From Reyranella sp. CPCC 100927 (GTDB lineage: Bacteria > Pseudomonadota > Alphaproteobacteria > Reyranellales > Reyranellaceae), in contig NZ_VOHA01000010.1 of the NCBI RefSeq assembly GCF_007859315.1, forward strand, positions 185,640-249,639: a stretch of 64,000 bases of DNA, written 5' to 3'. The translations under genes were made by a program, and so were the position numbers. Each line of letters starts with the position of its first letter. The first letter of the stretch is position 1. Below the pieces are notes generated by a model. It saw nothing but the letters and a program-made list of their open reading frames with translations. It was not told where the DNA came from and did no database searches. Positions 43,996 through 52,806 of the stretch are shown piece after piece.

Positions 43996-44747
43996 GCGGT
44001 GCTCTCGCCGAGATAGGCGCGCCGCACCTCGGGATGGGCGCGAATCTCCAGCGGCGTGCCGGTAGCGATCACGCGACCGCTCACCAGGACGGAAATCCGG
44101 TCGGCAAGACGGAACACGGCATCCATGTCGTGTTCGACCAGCAGGACGCTGGTCCGGTCCTTCAAGGATTGTAACAGCTCGATGACAGGGCCTGACTCGT
44201 CCGCGCCCAGACCGGCCAGCGGTTCGTCCAGCAGCAGGACGCGTGCCCCGGTGGCCACCGTAAGGCCGATCTCCAGCCGCCGCCGCTCGCCATGGGAAAG
44301 ATCGCCTGCCGCGATTTCCGATCGGGCACCCAGCCCCACCTCGTCGAGAATATGCCGTGCCTGATCGAACCATGCCGCTCGCATCACGACCGGGCGCCAG
44401 ATCGCACATCGCCCCTGGCTGCGCGCCTGTACGGCCAGCGCGATATTGTCCAGCACGGTGAAAGCCGGGAAGACGCTGCTGATCTGGAACGACCGCGCCA
44501 GGCCCTGCGTCACGCGCCGATGCATCGGCCAGCCATCGATCTCGACACCACCCAGCGTGATCCGGCCGCCATCGGCGCGCTCGGCGCCCGACACGAGCTG
44601 GATGAACGTCGTCTTGCCGGCGCCGTTGGGGCCGATCAACGCGTGCAGTTCGCCGGATGCCACGGTCATGCTGGCGTCGTCCACCGCCGTGATGCCGCCG
44701 AAGCGCTTGCGCAGGCCGTGTACCTGCAGGCCCGGCGGCGCGGTCAT
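43992..44747 (-). CDS. livG: Liv-type ABC transporter ATPase LivG (cassette 2)
   Basis: 251 aa from ATG 44747. Walker A GPNGAGKTTFIQL (residues 39-51), ARSFQISSVFPAFTVLDNI, LSHGERRRLEIGL, Walker B LLLDEPLAGLG and LLVEHDMDAVF. Overlaps both neighbours by 4 bp. Longer frames upstream are antisense shadow. Confidence 0.92.
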   Translation of the reverse strand: MTAPPGLQVHGLRKRFGGITAVDDASMTVASGELHALIGPNGAGKTTFIQLVSGAERADGGRITLGGVEIDGWPMHRRVTQGLARSFQISSVFPAFTVLDNIALAVQARSQGRCAIWRPVVMRAAWFDQARHILDEVGLGARSEIAAGDLSHGERRRLEIGLTVATGARVLLLDEPLAGLGADESGPVIELLQSLKDRTSVLLVEHDMDAVFRLADRISVLVSGRVIATGTPLEIRAHPEVRRAYLGESTA

Positions 44748-45694
44748 CGTGCGACCTGCCGCCACAAACCGGCGAGACCGGCGGGAGCGAAGAGCACGAC
44801 AGCCAGCAGCACCAGGCCGATGCCCAGCGCCGTGTGCGTCGTGACGTCGGAGAAGAGCTCCTGCGCCAGCAACAGCGCCGCCGCGCCCAACACGCCCCCC
44901 AGGAACCGGCCAGCGCCTCCCAGGATCACCATGACCATCAAGGTGCCCGACTGGGTCCAATGCAGCAGGCTCGGGCTGACCTGCTGGTTGAGGTCGGCGA
45001 GCATACCGCCGCCGAGGCCGGCAGCGGCGCCCGCGATCACAAAACCGGCGAGCTGAATGCGAAAGACCGGAAAGCCGATGGCTTCCATGCGCGTGTCGTT
45101 GTCGCGGATCGCCTGCAGGGCACGGCCCAGCGGGGCATTGAGCAGCTGGCGCATTCCCGTCATCAGCAGCAACACGACGACCAGCACGGCCCAATAGAAG
45201 ACGGTATCGGATCCCGGATCGAGCCCGAACCCGTAGCGGGCGCGATGCGGCAGGGTCAACCCGTCGTCGCCGCCCAGCACGCGCAGCGACACCACGACGT
45301 AGTAGGCCATCTGCGCGAACGCCAGGGTGATCATGATGAAGTAGACGCCGCGGGTACGCAGCGCGACGACACCGATCATCGCCGCCAGCGCCGCGCCGGC
45401 CAGCGCCGCCGCAGGCCATGTCAGCCAGGCGATATCGGCGCCGGCGCGCACCATCACGGCCGCCGTGTAGGCGCCGGCGCCGATGAAGCAGGCATGCCCC
45501 AGGCTCACCATGCCGCCATAGCCGATCAGAAGGTTCAGGCTGCTGGCGATCAGGGCATAGATCAGCACGCGGCTGGCGAGCACGATGTAGAACGGCTGGT
45601 CCACGGCCGTGAGCACCACGGGCAGCACCGCCAGCCCCGCGACCAGCAGCAGAGTCGGCAGCGGATGCAGGCGTATATGCAACGCGCTAGCCAC
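44744..45694 (-). CDS. livM: Liv-type ABC transporter permease LivM (cassette 2)
   Basis: 316 aa membrane permease with about nine segments. LLIGYGGMVSLGHACFIGAGAY near residues 55-75 and AIRDNDTRMEAIGFPVFR (ATPase-contact loop) are the family marks. It overlaps livH by 8 bp and livG by 4 bp. Confidence 0.92.
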   Translation of the reverse strand: MASALHIRLHPLPTLLLVAGLAVLPVVLTAVDQPFYIVLASRVLIYALIASSLNLLIGYGGMVSLGHACFIGAGAYTAAVMVRAGADIAWLTWPAAALAGAALAAMIGVVALRTRGVYFIMITLAFAQMAYYVVVSLRVLGGDDGLTLPHRARYGFGLDPGSDTVFYWAVLVVVLLLMTGMRQLLNAPLGRALQAIRDNDTRMEAIGFPVFRIQLAGFVIAGAAAGLGGGMLADLNQQVSPSLLHWTQSGTLMVMVILGGAGRFLGGVLGAAALLLAQELFSDVTTHTALGIGLVLLAVVLFAPAGLAGLWRQVAR

Positions 45695-46604
45695 GCGCCG
45701 GAAACAGGCCGCGGGGGTGGAAATAGAGAACGCCGGCCATCAGTACGTAGATCAGGATCGAGGCCAGTGCCGGCCCCACTTCCGACGCCACGGCCGGCGG
45801 CGCCAGCGCGCGAAACAGCGCCGGCAGCAAGGTACGGCCGGCCGTGTCGAGAAGGCCGACGAGCAGCGCGCCGACCAGGGCGCCGCGCACCGAGCCGATG
45901 CCGCCGATCACGATGACGACGAATGCCAGGATCAGGATGTTCTCGCCCATGCCGACCTGGACCGCCAGCAGTGGCCCCAGCAGCGCGCCTGCGACGGCGC
46001 AGAGCGCGGCACCGGCGCCAAACGCGGCGGTGAACAGCCACGCCGTATTGACGCCCATGGCACCGGCCATCTCGCGATCCGAGGCACCGGCCCGCAGCCA
46101 CATGCCGACGCGCGTGTGGGCCACGACGACGTAGAGCAGCAATGCGGCGGCCAGGCCGACGCCGATCACCACCAGGCGATAGGCCGGGTAACGCAAGCCG
46201 GGTGCCAGTTCGACCGGCCCCGACAAAGCCGCCGGCATGTTGAGCGCAACCGGCTGCGCGCCCCAGATGATCCGCACCAGTTCGTTGGCGATCAGGATCA
46301 GCGCGAAGGTGGCCAGCACCTGGTGCAGATGCGAGCGCCGGTACAGCGGTCGCAGGACCGTGAGTTCCAGCGCCATGCCGATCACCGCGGTGCCCACCAC
46401 GGCAGCGACGATGGCAGCGACGAAGGAGCCGCTGGCCTCGGCGACGGTGGCCGCCAGGTAGGCGCCGATCATGTAGAGCGAGCCGTGCGCCAGGTTGATC
46501 ATGTCCATGATGCCGAACACCAAGGTCAATCCGGCGGCCAGCAGGAACAGCATCAGCCCCAGCTGCAGACCGTTTAGCACCTGCTCGACGACCAGGGTCA
46601 GCAT
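45687..46604 (-). CDS. livH: Liv-type ABC transporter permease LivH (cassette 2)
   Basis: 305 aa from ATG 46604, with GGAGGA 4 bases upstream. LTLVFGIMDMINLAHGSLYMIGAY near residues 25-48 and GGIGSVRGALVGAL are diagnostic. It is the first membrane gene after the binding-protein gene, from which it is separated by repeat copy 3. Confidence 0.92.
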   Translation of the reverse strand: MLTLVVEQVLNGLQLGLMLFLLAAGLTLVFGIMDMINLAHGSLYMIGAYLAATVAEASGSFVAAIVAAVVGTAVIGMALELTVLRPLYRRSHLHQVLATFALILIANELVRIIWGAQPVALNMPAALSGPVELAPGLRYPAYRLVVIGVGLAAALLLYVVVAHTRVGMWLRAGASDREMAGAMGVNTAWLFTAAFGAGAALCAVAGALLGPLLAVQVGMGENILILAFVVIVIGGIGSVRGALVGALLVGLLDTAGRTLLPALFRALAPPAVASEVGPALASILIYVLMAGVLYFHPRGLFPARG

Positions 46605-46612
46605 GGTGTCCT

Positions 46613-46709
46613 CCACACCGTCATCCCGAGCGCAGCGAGGGATCTTTTGATGCAGACGTAGTACGCCGCGCTCAAGAGATCCCTCGCTGCGCTCGGGATG
46701 ACGGTGTGG
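46613..46709. repeat. Dispersed palindromic repeat, type A copy 3
   Basis: Perfect 33-bp arms (46613-46645 and 46677-46709) built on GTCATCCCGAGCGCAGCGAGG. The outermost bases (CCACACC and GGTGTGG) are private to this copy, so the stem was extended or repaired by compensatory change. Intercistronic between livK2 and livH2. Confidence 0.9.
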
Positions 46710-46725
46710 TCGCTCGACCCGAACT

Positions 46726-47898
46726 TCATTTCATCGTGCAGCGCGCGGCGAACGGGTCGGCGTAGTCGCTATAGACCTTGCCGATGGTCTTATTGGTGAT
46801 GCGGCCGGTGCTGTCCTTGATCACCTCGCGCAGGTGGTAGTCCTGGATCGGATAATGGTTGGTGTTGAAGCGGAATTTGCCGCGCGGGGAGTCGAACTTG
46901 GCGGCCTGCAGCGCTTTCAGGAAAGCGGCCTTGTCCTCGATCTTGCCGCCGGTGTCGCGCACCGCGGCGGCGATCAACTGGGCCGCATCGTAACCCTGCT
47001 GGGCATACATTGTGGGCAGCCGGCCGTAGGCCTTCTGGAAGTCAGCGACGAATTTCCGGTTCGCCGGGTTATCAAGATCATGCGCCCATTGCGTCGTGTT
47101 GAGGATCCCGACCATGGGTTCGCCGACGGACTTGATCGTATCTTCATCGGCAGAAAAGCCGGGTGTGTACAGCTTGGCGTCCTGCTGCGCGCCGGCGCTG
47201 ACATACTGCTTGATGAAGTTGGTGCCCATACCGCCGGGCAGGAAGAAGAACACCGCGTCGGGCTTGGCGGCGCGTAGGGTCGCGATCTCCGCCGCGTAGT
47301 CGAGCTGGCCCAGCTTGGTGTAGACCTCGCTGGCAATCGTGCCCTTGTAGGTGCGCTTGAAGCCGTTCAACGTCTCGCGGCCGCCGGGATAGTTGGGTGC
47401 GATCAGGTAGACGTTCTTGAGGTTGCGGTCGTTCATCACCTGGCCCATGGCAGCCGCGGTGTCCTCGTTCTGCCACGACACGACAAAGAAGTGCGGATCG
47501 CACTTCTCCGCGGCGTAGTCCTCGGGCCCCGTGTTGGGGCTGATGTAGACGGTCTTCGAGCCCAGGATGGCCGGCATCACCGGCAGCAGCACGTTGGAGA
47601 ACACCATGCCGGTGATCACGTCGACGCGGTCGCGCTTGGTGAAGCGCTCGACGACCTGCCGCGCCGTATCGGGATTCTGCTGGTCATCGACGATGGTGAT
47701 TTCCGCGGCGAGGCCACCCAGCTTGCCGCTGTCGCCCTTGGCGACGAGTTCGAAGCCGTCGCGGATATCCACGCCGATCGCCGCCCCGGGCCCGGACAAC
47801 GTACTCATGAAGCCGACCTTGACCTTGTCCGCGGCGTGCGCGGCCGAGGCCAGCGCCAGCACGGCGATGCCGGCCAGCAGACAGGTCTTGTTCTTCAT
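46726..47898 (-). CDS. livK: Liv-type ABC substrate-binding protein (cassette 2)
   Basis: 390 aa. Signal peptide MKNKTCLLAGIAVLALASAAHA, then DKVKVGFMSTLSGPGAAIGV, a type I periplasmic binding fold with IVDDQQNPDTARQVVERF and VYLIAPNYPGGRE. It belongs to the aromatic-acid/Leu-binding branch often found beside aromatic oxygenases; here a Rieske oxygenase precedes it on the same strand. Bracketed by repeat copies 3 and 4. Confidence 0.9.
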   Translation of the reverse strand: MKNKTCLLAGIAVLALASAAHAADKVKVGFMSTLSGPGAAIGVDIRDGFELVAKGDSGKLGGLAAEITIVDDQQNPDTARQVVERFTKRDRVDVITGMVFSNVLLPVMPAILGSKTVYISPNTGPEDYAAEKCDPHFFVVSWQNEDTAAAMGQVMNDRNLKNVYLIAPNYPGGRETLNGFKRTYKGTIASEVYTKLGQLDYAAEIATLRAAKPDAVFFFLPGGMGTNFIKQYVSAGAQQDAKLYTPGFSADEDTIKSVGEPMVGILNTTQWAHDLDNPANRKFVADFQKAYGRLPTMYAQQGYDAAQLIAAAVRDTGGKIEDKAAFLKALQAAKFDSPRGKFRFNTNHYPIQDYHLREVIKDSTGRITNKTIGKVYSDYADPFAARCTMK

Positions 47899-47914
47899 TC
47901 TGCCCTCCCCAGAT

Positions 47915-48005
47915 TGTCATCCCGAGCGAAGCGAGGGATCTTTTGATGCACCGTACGCCCTCTTCAGAAGATCCCTCGCTTGGCTCGGGATGACAATCTG
48001 GGGAG
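47915..48005. repeat. Dispersed palindromic repeat, type A copy 4
   Basis: Near-perfect arms of about 37 bp starting CTCCCCAGATTGTCATCCCG and ending ATGACAATCTGGGGAG. The outer 12 bases differ from copies 1-3 but remain complementary to each other. Between the oxygenase small-subunit gene and livK2. Confidence 0.9.
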
Positions 48006-48017
48006 GACACGATACCC

Positions 48018-48515
48018 CTACACCCACGCTTGCAGCACGTAGTCGTACATGCCCTGCGCGTTCACCATATCGACGCGCTGCAGCTTGATGCGATAACCGT
48101 CCGGGCCGCGCTGCAGATGATGGATGTAGGAGCCGGCGAAGTGCCGGGTTGCGTCGTTGCGGAACTCCATCATGTGGAAGCGCGACCGCACGACGAGTTC
48201 GCCGCTGGCGGAGTCATCCGTCTCGATGCGTACGTTCGAAACCACGTGGTTGGTGCCCCACTCGGTCTTCTGCGACCACGCACGGGGATGCGTCATCCGC
48301 CGCAGGCGCACCGCCATCAGGTCGCGGTCCTCGTAGAAGATCGAGGGCACGCCGTCGCCGGTGGTCTGCGACGGATCGGCCGGCATCCAGTACATGCCGT
48401 CGTCGGCGAACAGATCGATGAATCCTTGCCAGTCGCCAGTGTCGAGGCACTCGGCTTGGCGGTACAGGAACTGCTCGATGCTGCGCTGCGGATCGTCACC
48501 GTTCATGGTGGCCAT
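48018..48515 (-). CDS. Rieske oxygenase small (beta) subunit
   Basis: 165 aa from ATG 48515. SnoaL-like cone fold of aromatic-ring-hydroxylating dioxygenase beta subunits; typical segments are DWQGFIDLFADDGMYWMPAD and HHLQRGPDGYRIKLQRVDMV. It stabilises the alpha subunit in a hexamer. GAGGTGAGCACC precedes the ATG. It starts 5 bp after the large-subunit stop, so they are co-translated. Confidence 0.9.
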   Translation of the reverse strand: MATMNGDDPQRSIEQFLYRQAECLDTGDWQGFIDLFADDGMYWMPADPSQTTGDGVPSIFYEDRDLMAVRLRRMTHPRAWSQKTEWGTNHVVSNVRIETDDSASGELVVRSRFHMMEFRNDATRHFAGSYIHHLQRGPDGYRIKLQRVDMVNAQGMYDYVLQAWV

Positions 48516-48520
48516 GGTGC

Positions 48521-49837
48521 TCACCTCGCGCCCATGTAGTCGACCCAGGCGCGGAACTGGTTGCGCATCGGCGCTTCGCTGGTGCCGATGCACGAAGTGA
48601 CCACGCCATCCGCTTCCAGATCCTGGCCGGCATTGCGATGGAAGCTCACCCATTCGCCGCCGTCGGACGCCAGACCCTGGTGGATCTTCCAGAAATTCCA
48701 CAGATCGTCGGCATTGATCAGCGTCGCCGGCGAATTGACGAGGTTGTAGTAGCCCAGCGCCCGGCGATACATCGCTTCCGGCGCGCCCTTCAGGCGGAAA
48801 TGCCAGATCTCGGTCAGGGTCTTGTCGACTCCCAGCGGCCGCACGGCGCGCAACTGCTGCAGCGGCGACTGAACCGACAGGCCGGGATAGAGCAGCACAT
48901 GGTGAATGTTGACGCCGAGGATCTCCTCCATGCGCGCCTCACCATAGGCCTTCTTCATCGTCTCTTCGTAGGCCAGCGTATCGGGATCGCGCGGCCGCAG
49001 GCCCATGTAGCCGGTCAGGATGCAATGGCCGTGCGGATAATTGAGGGTCTGGAACTGGTCCCACTTGGCGACCGGCGTCGTGTAGAAGGCCGACATGTAG
49101 TGATAGGAGAGCGGCGCGTGGCCGCCGCGCTTCTTCATCTCCTCCTCGACATCGAACGCCGCCTTGCCGGTCGATTCATGCGTCACCGCCGGGTGCAGCG
49201 CATCGAGCTGGTTCTCGAGGAAGATCTTCCAGTTGGAATTCTGGATCACGCGGAAGCAGGTGGGGACGACCTCCACCTCGCCCGCCGGCGCGCGGTCGCA
49301 CATGTCGTCGAACGCGATCTTCGCGGCGCCCAGCCATTCCAGCAACGAGGGGCCGTCGACACTCAGGTTGGCGAAGACAAACCCACGGTAGGATTCGACG
49401 CGTGCCGCCCGCTTCATGTCGCGCAAATGGCAGTCCGCGCCGCCGGGCGCCAGGCGCGTGCCGTCATAACCCTTCGACAGCGGCACCGTCCGGCAGGTGC
49501 CGTCGGTATCGAACTGCCAGGCGTGATAGGAGCAGGTGATCGGCCCGCCGGCATTGCCGTTGCGGTTGCCGAACAGCATGGCACCACGGTGCGGGCAGCG
49601 GTTGTGCAGGACATGCACCGTGCCGTCGCGATGCCGGATCATGATCATCGGCTGACGCCCGACCTGAACGGTCCAGTAGTCGCCGGGGCTCTTCACCTGA
49701 CTCTCGTGGCCGACATAGGTCCACACGCGGTGAAAGATCCGGTCCATCTCCTGCTCGAATATGCCCGCATCGGTGTAGACATGCCGATGAACACGGTCGG
49801 CTTCGACCGCCTGGCGCAAGTCCATGCCTACTTGCAT
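48521..49837 (-). CDS. Rieske oxygenase large (alpha) subunit
   Basis: 438 aa. Rieske [2Fe-2S] ligands C81, H83 (CPHRG) and C102, H105 (CSYHAW); mononuclear iron triad start DALHPAVTH with D212, H215 and H220. Typical length for two-component aromatic ring hydroxylases. It would add O2 to an aromatic acid or related compound using electrons from a ferredoxin and reductase; none is encoded in the window. The adjacent Liv cassette 2 suggests uptake of its substrate. Confidence 0.92.
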   Translation of the reverse strand: MQVGMDLRQAVEADRVHRHVYTDAGIFEQEMDRIFHRVWTYVGHESQVKSPGDYWTVQVGRQPMIMIRHRDGTVHVLHNRCPHRGAMLFGNRNGNAGGPITCSYHAWQFDTDGTCRTVPLSKGYDGTRLAPGGADCHLRDMKRAARVESYRGFVFANLSVDGPSLLEWLGAAKIAFDDMCDRAPAGEVEVVPTCFRVIQNSNWKIFLENQLDALHPAVTHESTGKAAFDVEEEMKKRGGHAPLSYHYMSAFYTTPVAKWDQFQTLNYPHGHCILTGYMGLRPRDPDTLAYEETMKKAYGEARMEEILGVNIHHVLLYPGLSVQSPLQQLRAVRPLGVDKTLTEIWHFRLKGAPEAMYRRALGYYNLVNSPATLINADDLWNFWKIHQGLASDGGEWVSFHRNAGQDLEADGVVTSCIGTSEAPMRNQFRAWVDYMGAR

Positions 49838-49992
49838 CGCTTCCTCCCAACGCCGCGCAAACGCGCCTCATGATAGCCCGTCGGACGATGAGGCATTCAC
49901 ACCGGCCGCAGCGACTGACGGGTCAACTCGGATGGCAGCGCGGCGATGTTAGCGTGCGATGTTTGGCAGCGCCAGACTGGCCCTGGCTCATG

Positions 49993-50079
49993 CCCTGGGA
50001 GCGCGGGCGTCTCGCCCGCATCAAGCGAAAGCTTTGCTTTCCTCTGACATGAGCGGGCCAGAGGCCCGCGCTCCCAGGG
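49993..50079. repeat. Dispersed palindromic repeat, GGGAGCGCGGGC type
   Basis: Perfect 16-bp arms CCCTGGGAGCGCGGGC (49993-50008) and GCCCGCGCTCCCAGGG (50064-50079), with a smaller AAGC-rich hairpin inside. It ends 1 bp before the era stop codon and marks the right edge of the region inserted between era and recO. Confidence 0.85.
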
Positions 50080-50080
50080 G

Positions 50081-51013
50081 TCACACTTCGTAGTCCAGGC
50101 CCCATTCGCCGTAGCGCATGCGGTCCTCGGCCCAGCGCTCCTTGACCTTGACGGTCAGGAACAGGTGCACTGGCCGCCCGGCGATCTCGCTCAGCTGCTT
50201 GCGGGCGCGGCTACCGATCATCTTGATGCGCGCGCCCCCCTTGCCGAGCGCGATCGGCCGCTGGCTCTCGCGCATCACGAAGACGGCGCAGTCCACGCGC
50301 GCGCTGCCGTCGGAGCGTTCCTCCCAGGTCTCGGTCTCGACCGCAGCTTCGTACGGCAATTCGTCGTGCAGCTGCAGGAAGACCTGCTCGCGCACGATCT
50401 CGGCGGCCAGCAGGCGCATCGGCATGTCGGTAAGCTGATCCTCGGGGAAGAGCCACGGCCCCGCCGGCACGGCGCCCGCCAGCCAATCGGCGAGGTCGCC
50501 GACACCGTTGCCGGTCTTCGCCGATACCATGAAGGTGCGCTCGAACGGATGGGCTGCGTTGGCTGCCGTCGCCAGCGCCAGCAGCTTGTCACGCCGGATG
50601 AGGTCGATCTTGTTGAGCACCAGCACGGCGGGCTTGCCGATTTCGCGCAACCGCATGGTGATGGCGCGCACCTCGTCGCCGAAGCCGCGGGCGGCATCGA
50701 TCAGGAGCGCCACGAGATCGGCGTCGGCGGCGCCCTGCCAGGCAGCACGCACCATGGCGCGCTCCAGGCGGCGCTGGTGGCGATCGTGGATGCCGGGCGT
50801 GTCGACAAAGGCGATCTGCGCCCGCCCGCCGCCGGGCACGTCACGCATCGCGATGCCCAGCACACGGGTCCGCGTCGTCTGCGCCTTGGGAGACACAATC
50901 GACACCTTGCCGCCGACCAGCCCGTTCAGCAGCGTCGACTTGCCGGCATTGGGCGCTCCCAGGAGCGCCACGAACCCGGCGCGGGGGCTGCCGCTGTCAG
51001 CGGTATCGGTCAT
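50081..51013 (-). CDS. era: GTPase Era
   Basis: 310 aa GTPase that binds the 3' end of 16S rRNA in 30S assembly. G1 GAPNAGKST (near residues 18-26), switch I/G2 QTTRTRVLG, G3 DTPGIHD, G4 NKIDLI, and a C-terminal KH domain with GKGGARIKMIGSRARKQL. It follows rnc on the same strand with a 133-bp gap holding a palindromic repeat. In related genomes recO and parC would come next. Confidence 0.97.
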   Translation of the reverse strand: MTDTADSGSPRAGFVALLGAPNAGKSTLLNGLVGGKVSIVSPKAQTTRTRVLGIAMRDVPGGGRAQIAFVDTPGIHDRHQRRLERAMVRAAWQGAADADLVALLIDAARGFGDEVRAITMRLREIGKPAVLVLNKIDLIRRDKLLALATAANAAHPFERTFMVSAKTGNGVGDLADWLAGAVPAGPWLFPEDQLTDMPMRLLAAEIVREQVFLQLHDELPYEAAVETETWEERSDGSARVDCAVFVMRESQRPIALGKGGARIKMIGSRARKQLSEIAGRPVHLFLTVKVKERWAEDRMRYGEWGLDYEV

Positions 51014-51039
51014 GGCGGCGGTCGAAACGGTTCACGAGA

Positions 51040-51121
51040 CACAGAGGCCACAGAGAACGTGAGCGCACCTTCGGCACGCAGCGGGAGTCTTTCATCTCTG
51101 TGTTCCTCGGTGTCCTCTGTG
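51040..51121. repeat. Palindromic repeat, CACAGAGG type, between rnc and era
   Basis: Two nested arm pairs: CACAGAGG (51040-51047) with CCTCTGTG (51114-51121) and CACAGAGA (51050-51057) with TCTCTGTG (51095-51102). It lies inside the lepB-rnc-era operon and can form a hairpin in the transcript. Confidence 0.75.
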
Positions 51122-51146
51122 CCTTTGTGGTCAAAATTTCAGGCGA

Positions 51147-51896
51147 TCACTTCAGCGCGCCCAGCATGGCAGTGGCCGCGGCGCGCTCGGCTTCGCGCTT
51201 GGTCTTGCCGTTGCCATGCGCCGGCGTCCGGCCCCGCACCACGACTTCCATGACGAACTGCGGCGCATGGGGGGGCCCTTCGCGGCCCACCTCGCGGTAG
51301 CTCGGCAGCGGCAAGCCGCGGCCCTGGGCCCATTCCTGCAGTGCCGTCTTGGGGTCACGCGGCGGCTTGGGATCATGCTCGATGCGGGGCAGCCAATAGC
51401 GCTCGACAAAAGCGCTCGCCGCCGGCAGACCACCATCGCGATACAGGGCCCCGATCACCGCCTCGCAGGCATCAGCCAGAATGGCCGGCTTATGACGGCC
51501 GCCTGTCGCCTCCTCCGAGTCGGCCAGCGTCAGTCGCCCGCCCAGTTCGATAGCGCGCGCCACATCGGCCAGGGTTTCGGCCCGCACCAGCGCGGCGTGG
51601 CGGCGCGCCAGTTCACCCTCGCTTTCGTCGGGGAAGCGGCGGATCAGCAGATCGGCCACGGCCAGCGACAATACGCGATCACCCAGGAATTCCAGCCGCT
51701 CGTTGCCGTGCCGCAAATCGATGTTGCGGCCACGCTGGCGATCGACGGCACTGCGATGCGTCAACGCCTCGCGCAGCAGATCGCGATTGGCAAACGTATG
51801 TCCGAGCGCCGCCACAAAGGCCTGCCCGGGATCATCGCCGCCCGACGTGTCACGTCCCACGCCTCCCCCCTTCGTGGCCGACTTAACGAATGCCAT
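51147..51896 (-). CDS. rnc: Ribonuclease III
   Basis: 249 aa double-stranded-RNA endonuclease for rRNA and mRNA processing. The signature NERLEFLGDRVLSLAVADLL and the second metal Glu region DACEAVIGALYRDGG are present; the C-terminal dsRNA-binding domain ends NGKTKREAERAAATAML. ATG 51896 overlaps the lepB stop by 14 bp. An open extension to 51965 is antisense to lepB. Confidence 0.96.
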   Translation of the reverse strand: MAFVKSATKGGGVGRDTSGGDDPGQAFVAALGHTFANRDLLREALTHRSAVDRQRGRNIDLRHGNERLEFLGDRVLSLAVADLLIRRFPDESEGELARRHAALVRAETLADVARAIELGGRLTLADSEEATGGRHKPAILADACEAVIGALYRDGGLPAASAFVERYWLPRIEHDPKPPRDPKTALQEWAQGRGLPLPSYREVGREGPPHAPQFVMEVVVRGRTPAHGNGKTKREAERAAATAMLGALK

Positions 51897-52665
51897 GAAA
51901 TATGCGGCTGAACCGGATGGCCTCGGGCCACTTCCACACTTCCCACAGCGATGCCGATCCATCATGCGAGAAGAAGATGAATTCGGCCCGGCCCACCAGG
52001 TTCTCGATCGGAACGAAACCGACCTGGCTGCTGAGCACGCGGCTGTCGGCCGACTCGTCGCGGTTGTCGCCCATCACGAAGACGTGTCCCTGCGGCACCA
52101 GGAACTCACGGGTGTTGTTGGGATCGTCGCCCGCTTCCTTGGGTGCACCCAGGGGCCTTTTCTTCTGGATGAAGTGCGGCGTGCCACCGGGCAGCACCTC
52201 GACATAGATCTGACCATCGCTCGAGCCGCCGGCTGGCCGCGGACCAACTTCCTGCGCCGGGCGCATATCGACCGGCTTGTCGTTGACGAACAGGACGCCG
52301 CCCTTCACCTGGACGCGGTCACCGGCCACACCGATGATTCGCTTGATGTAATCGGTGCGGTTGTCGCCCGGCCACTTGAAGACCGCGACGTCGCCGGCAT
52401 GCGGCGGACGCTCAAGAACGCGGCCGGAAAACGGGGCCATCGACAGCGGGAAGGAGTGCTTGCTGTAACCGTAGGAGTACTTGGAGACGAACAGGTAGTC
52501 GCCCACCAGCAGGGTCGGAATCATCGAGCCGCTGGGAATGTTGAAGGGCTCGAACAAGAAGGTGCGCGCCACAATGGCGATCAGGACGGCGTAGACGACG
52601 GTCTTCACCGTCTCCATCCAGCCGCCCGTTTGTTCTTTGCGACTCAGAGACTTACGGTTTTCCAT
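51883..52665 (-). CDS. lepB: Signal peptidase I
   Basis: 260 aa inner-membrane protease that cleaves Sec signal peptides. One N-terminal membrane helix (about 18-37), then box B NIPSGSMIPTLLVGDY with nucleophile Ser at about residue 47, box D YIKRIIGVAGDRV with the general-base Lys, and box E GDNRDESADSR. It is 141 bp after acpS and overlaps rnc. Confidence 0.96.
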   Translation of the reverse strand: MENRKSLSRKEQTGGWMETVKTVVYAVLIAIVARTFLFEPFNIPSGSMIPTLLVGDYLFVSKYSYGYSKHSFPLSMAPFSGRVLERPPHAGDVAVFKWPGDNRTDYIKRIIGVAGDRVQVKGGVLFVNDKPVDMRPAQEVGPRPAGGSSDGQIYVEVLPGGTPHFIQKKRPLGAPKEAGDDPNNTREFLVPQGHVFVMGDNRDESADSRVLSSQVGFVPIENLVGRAEFIFFSHDGSASLWEVWKWPEAIRFSRIFHGIR

Positions 52666-52806
52666 TGCGTGCCCACGCGAGGTGCCGTGCCGAGGGTAGC
52701 AGGGCAGCGGGCGGGTATAGCAACAAAGGCCCCGGAAGTCTTGCCCTTAGCGCGGTTTGCTGCGGTGCCGGTCGGTCGCGCGGCGTTCTGGCGCGACAGC
52801 GAGCAG

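Noticed and set aside
10377..48005. Type A palindromes as a CRISPR array
   Set aside because: They are isolated, long inverted repeats in separate intergenic gaps, with no regular spacers and no cas genes.
13507..50079. Hairpins at the edges of the era-recO insertion as attachment sites
   Set aside because: The two edge hairpins have different sequences and there is no direct repeat or integrase, so site-specific integration is not supported.
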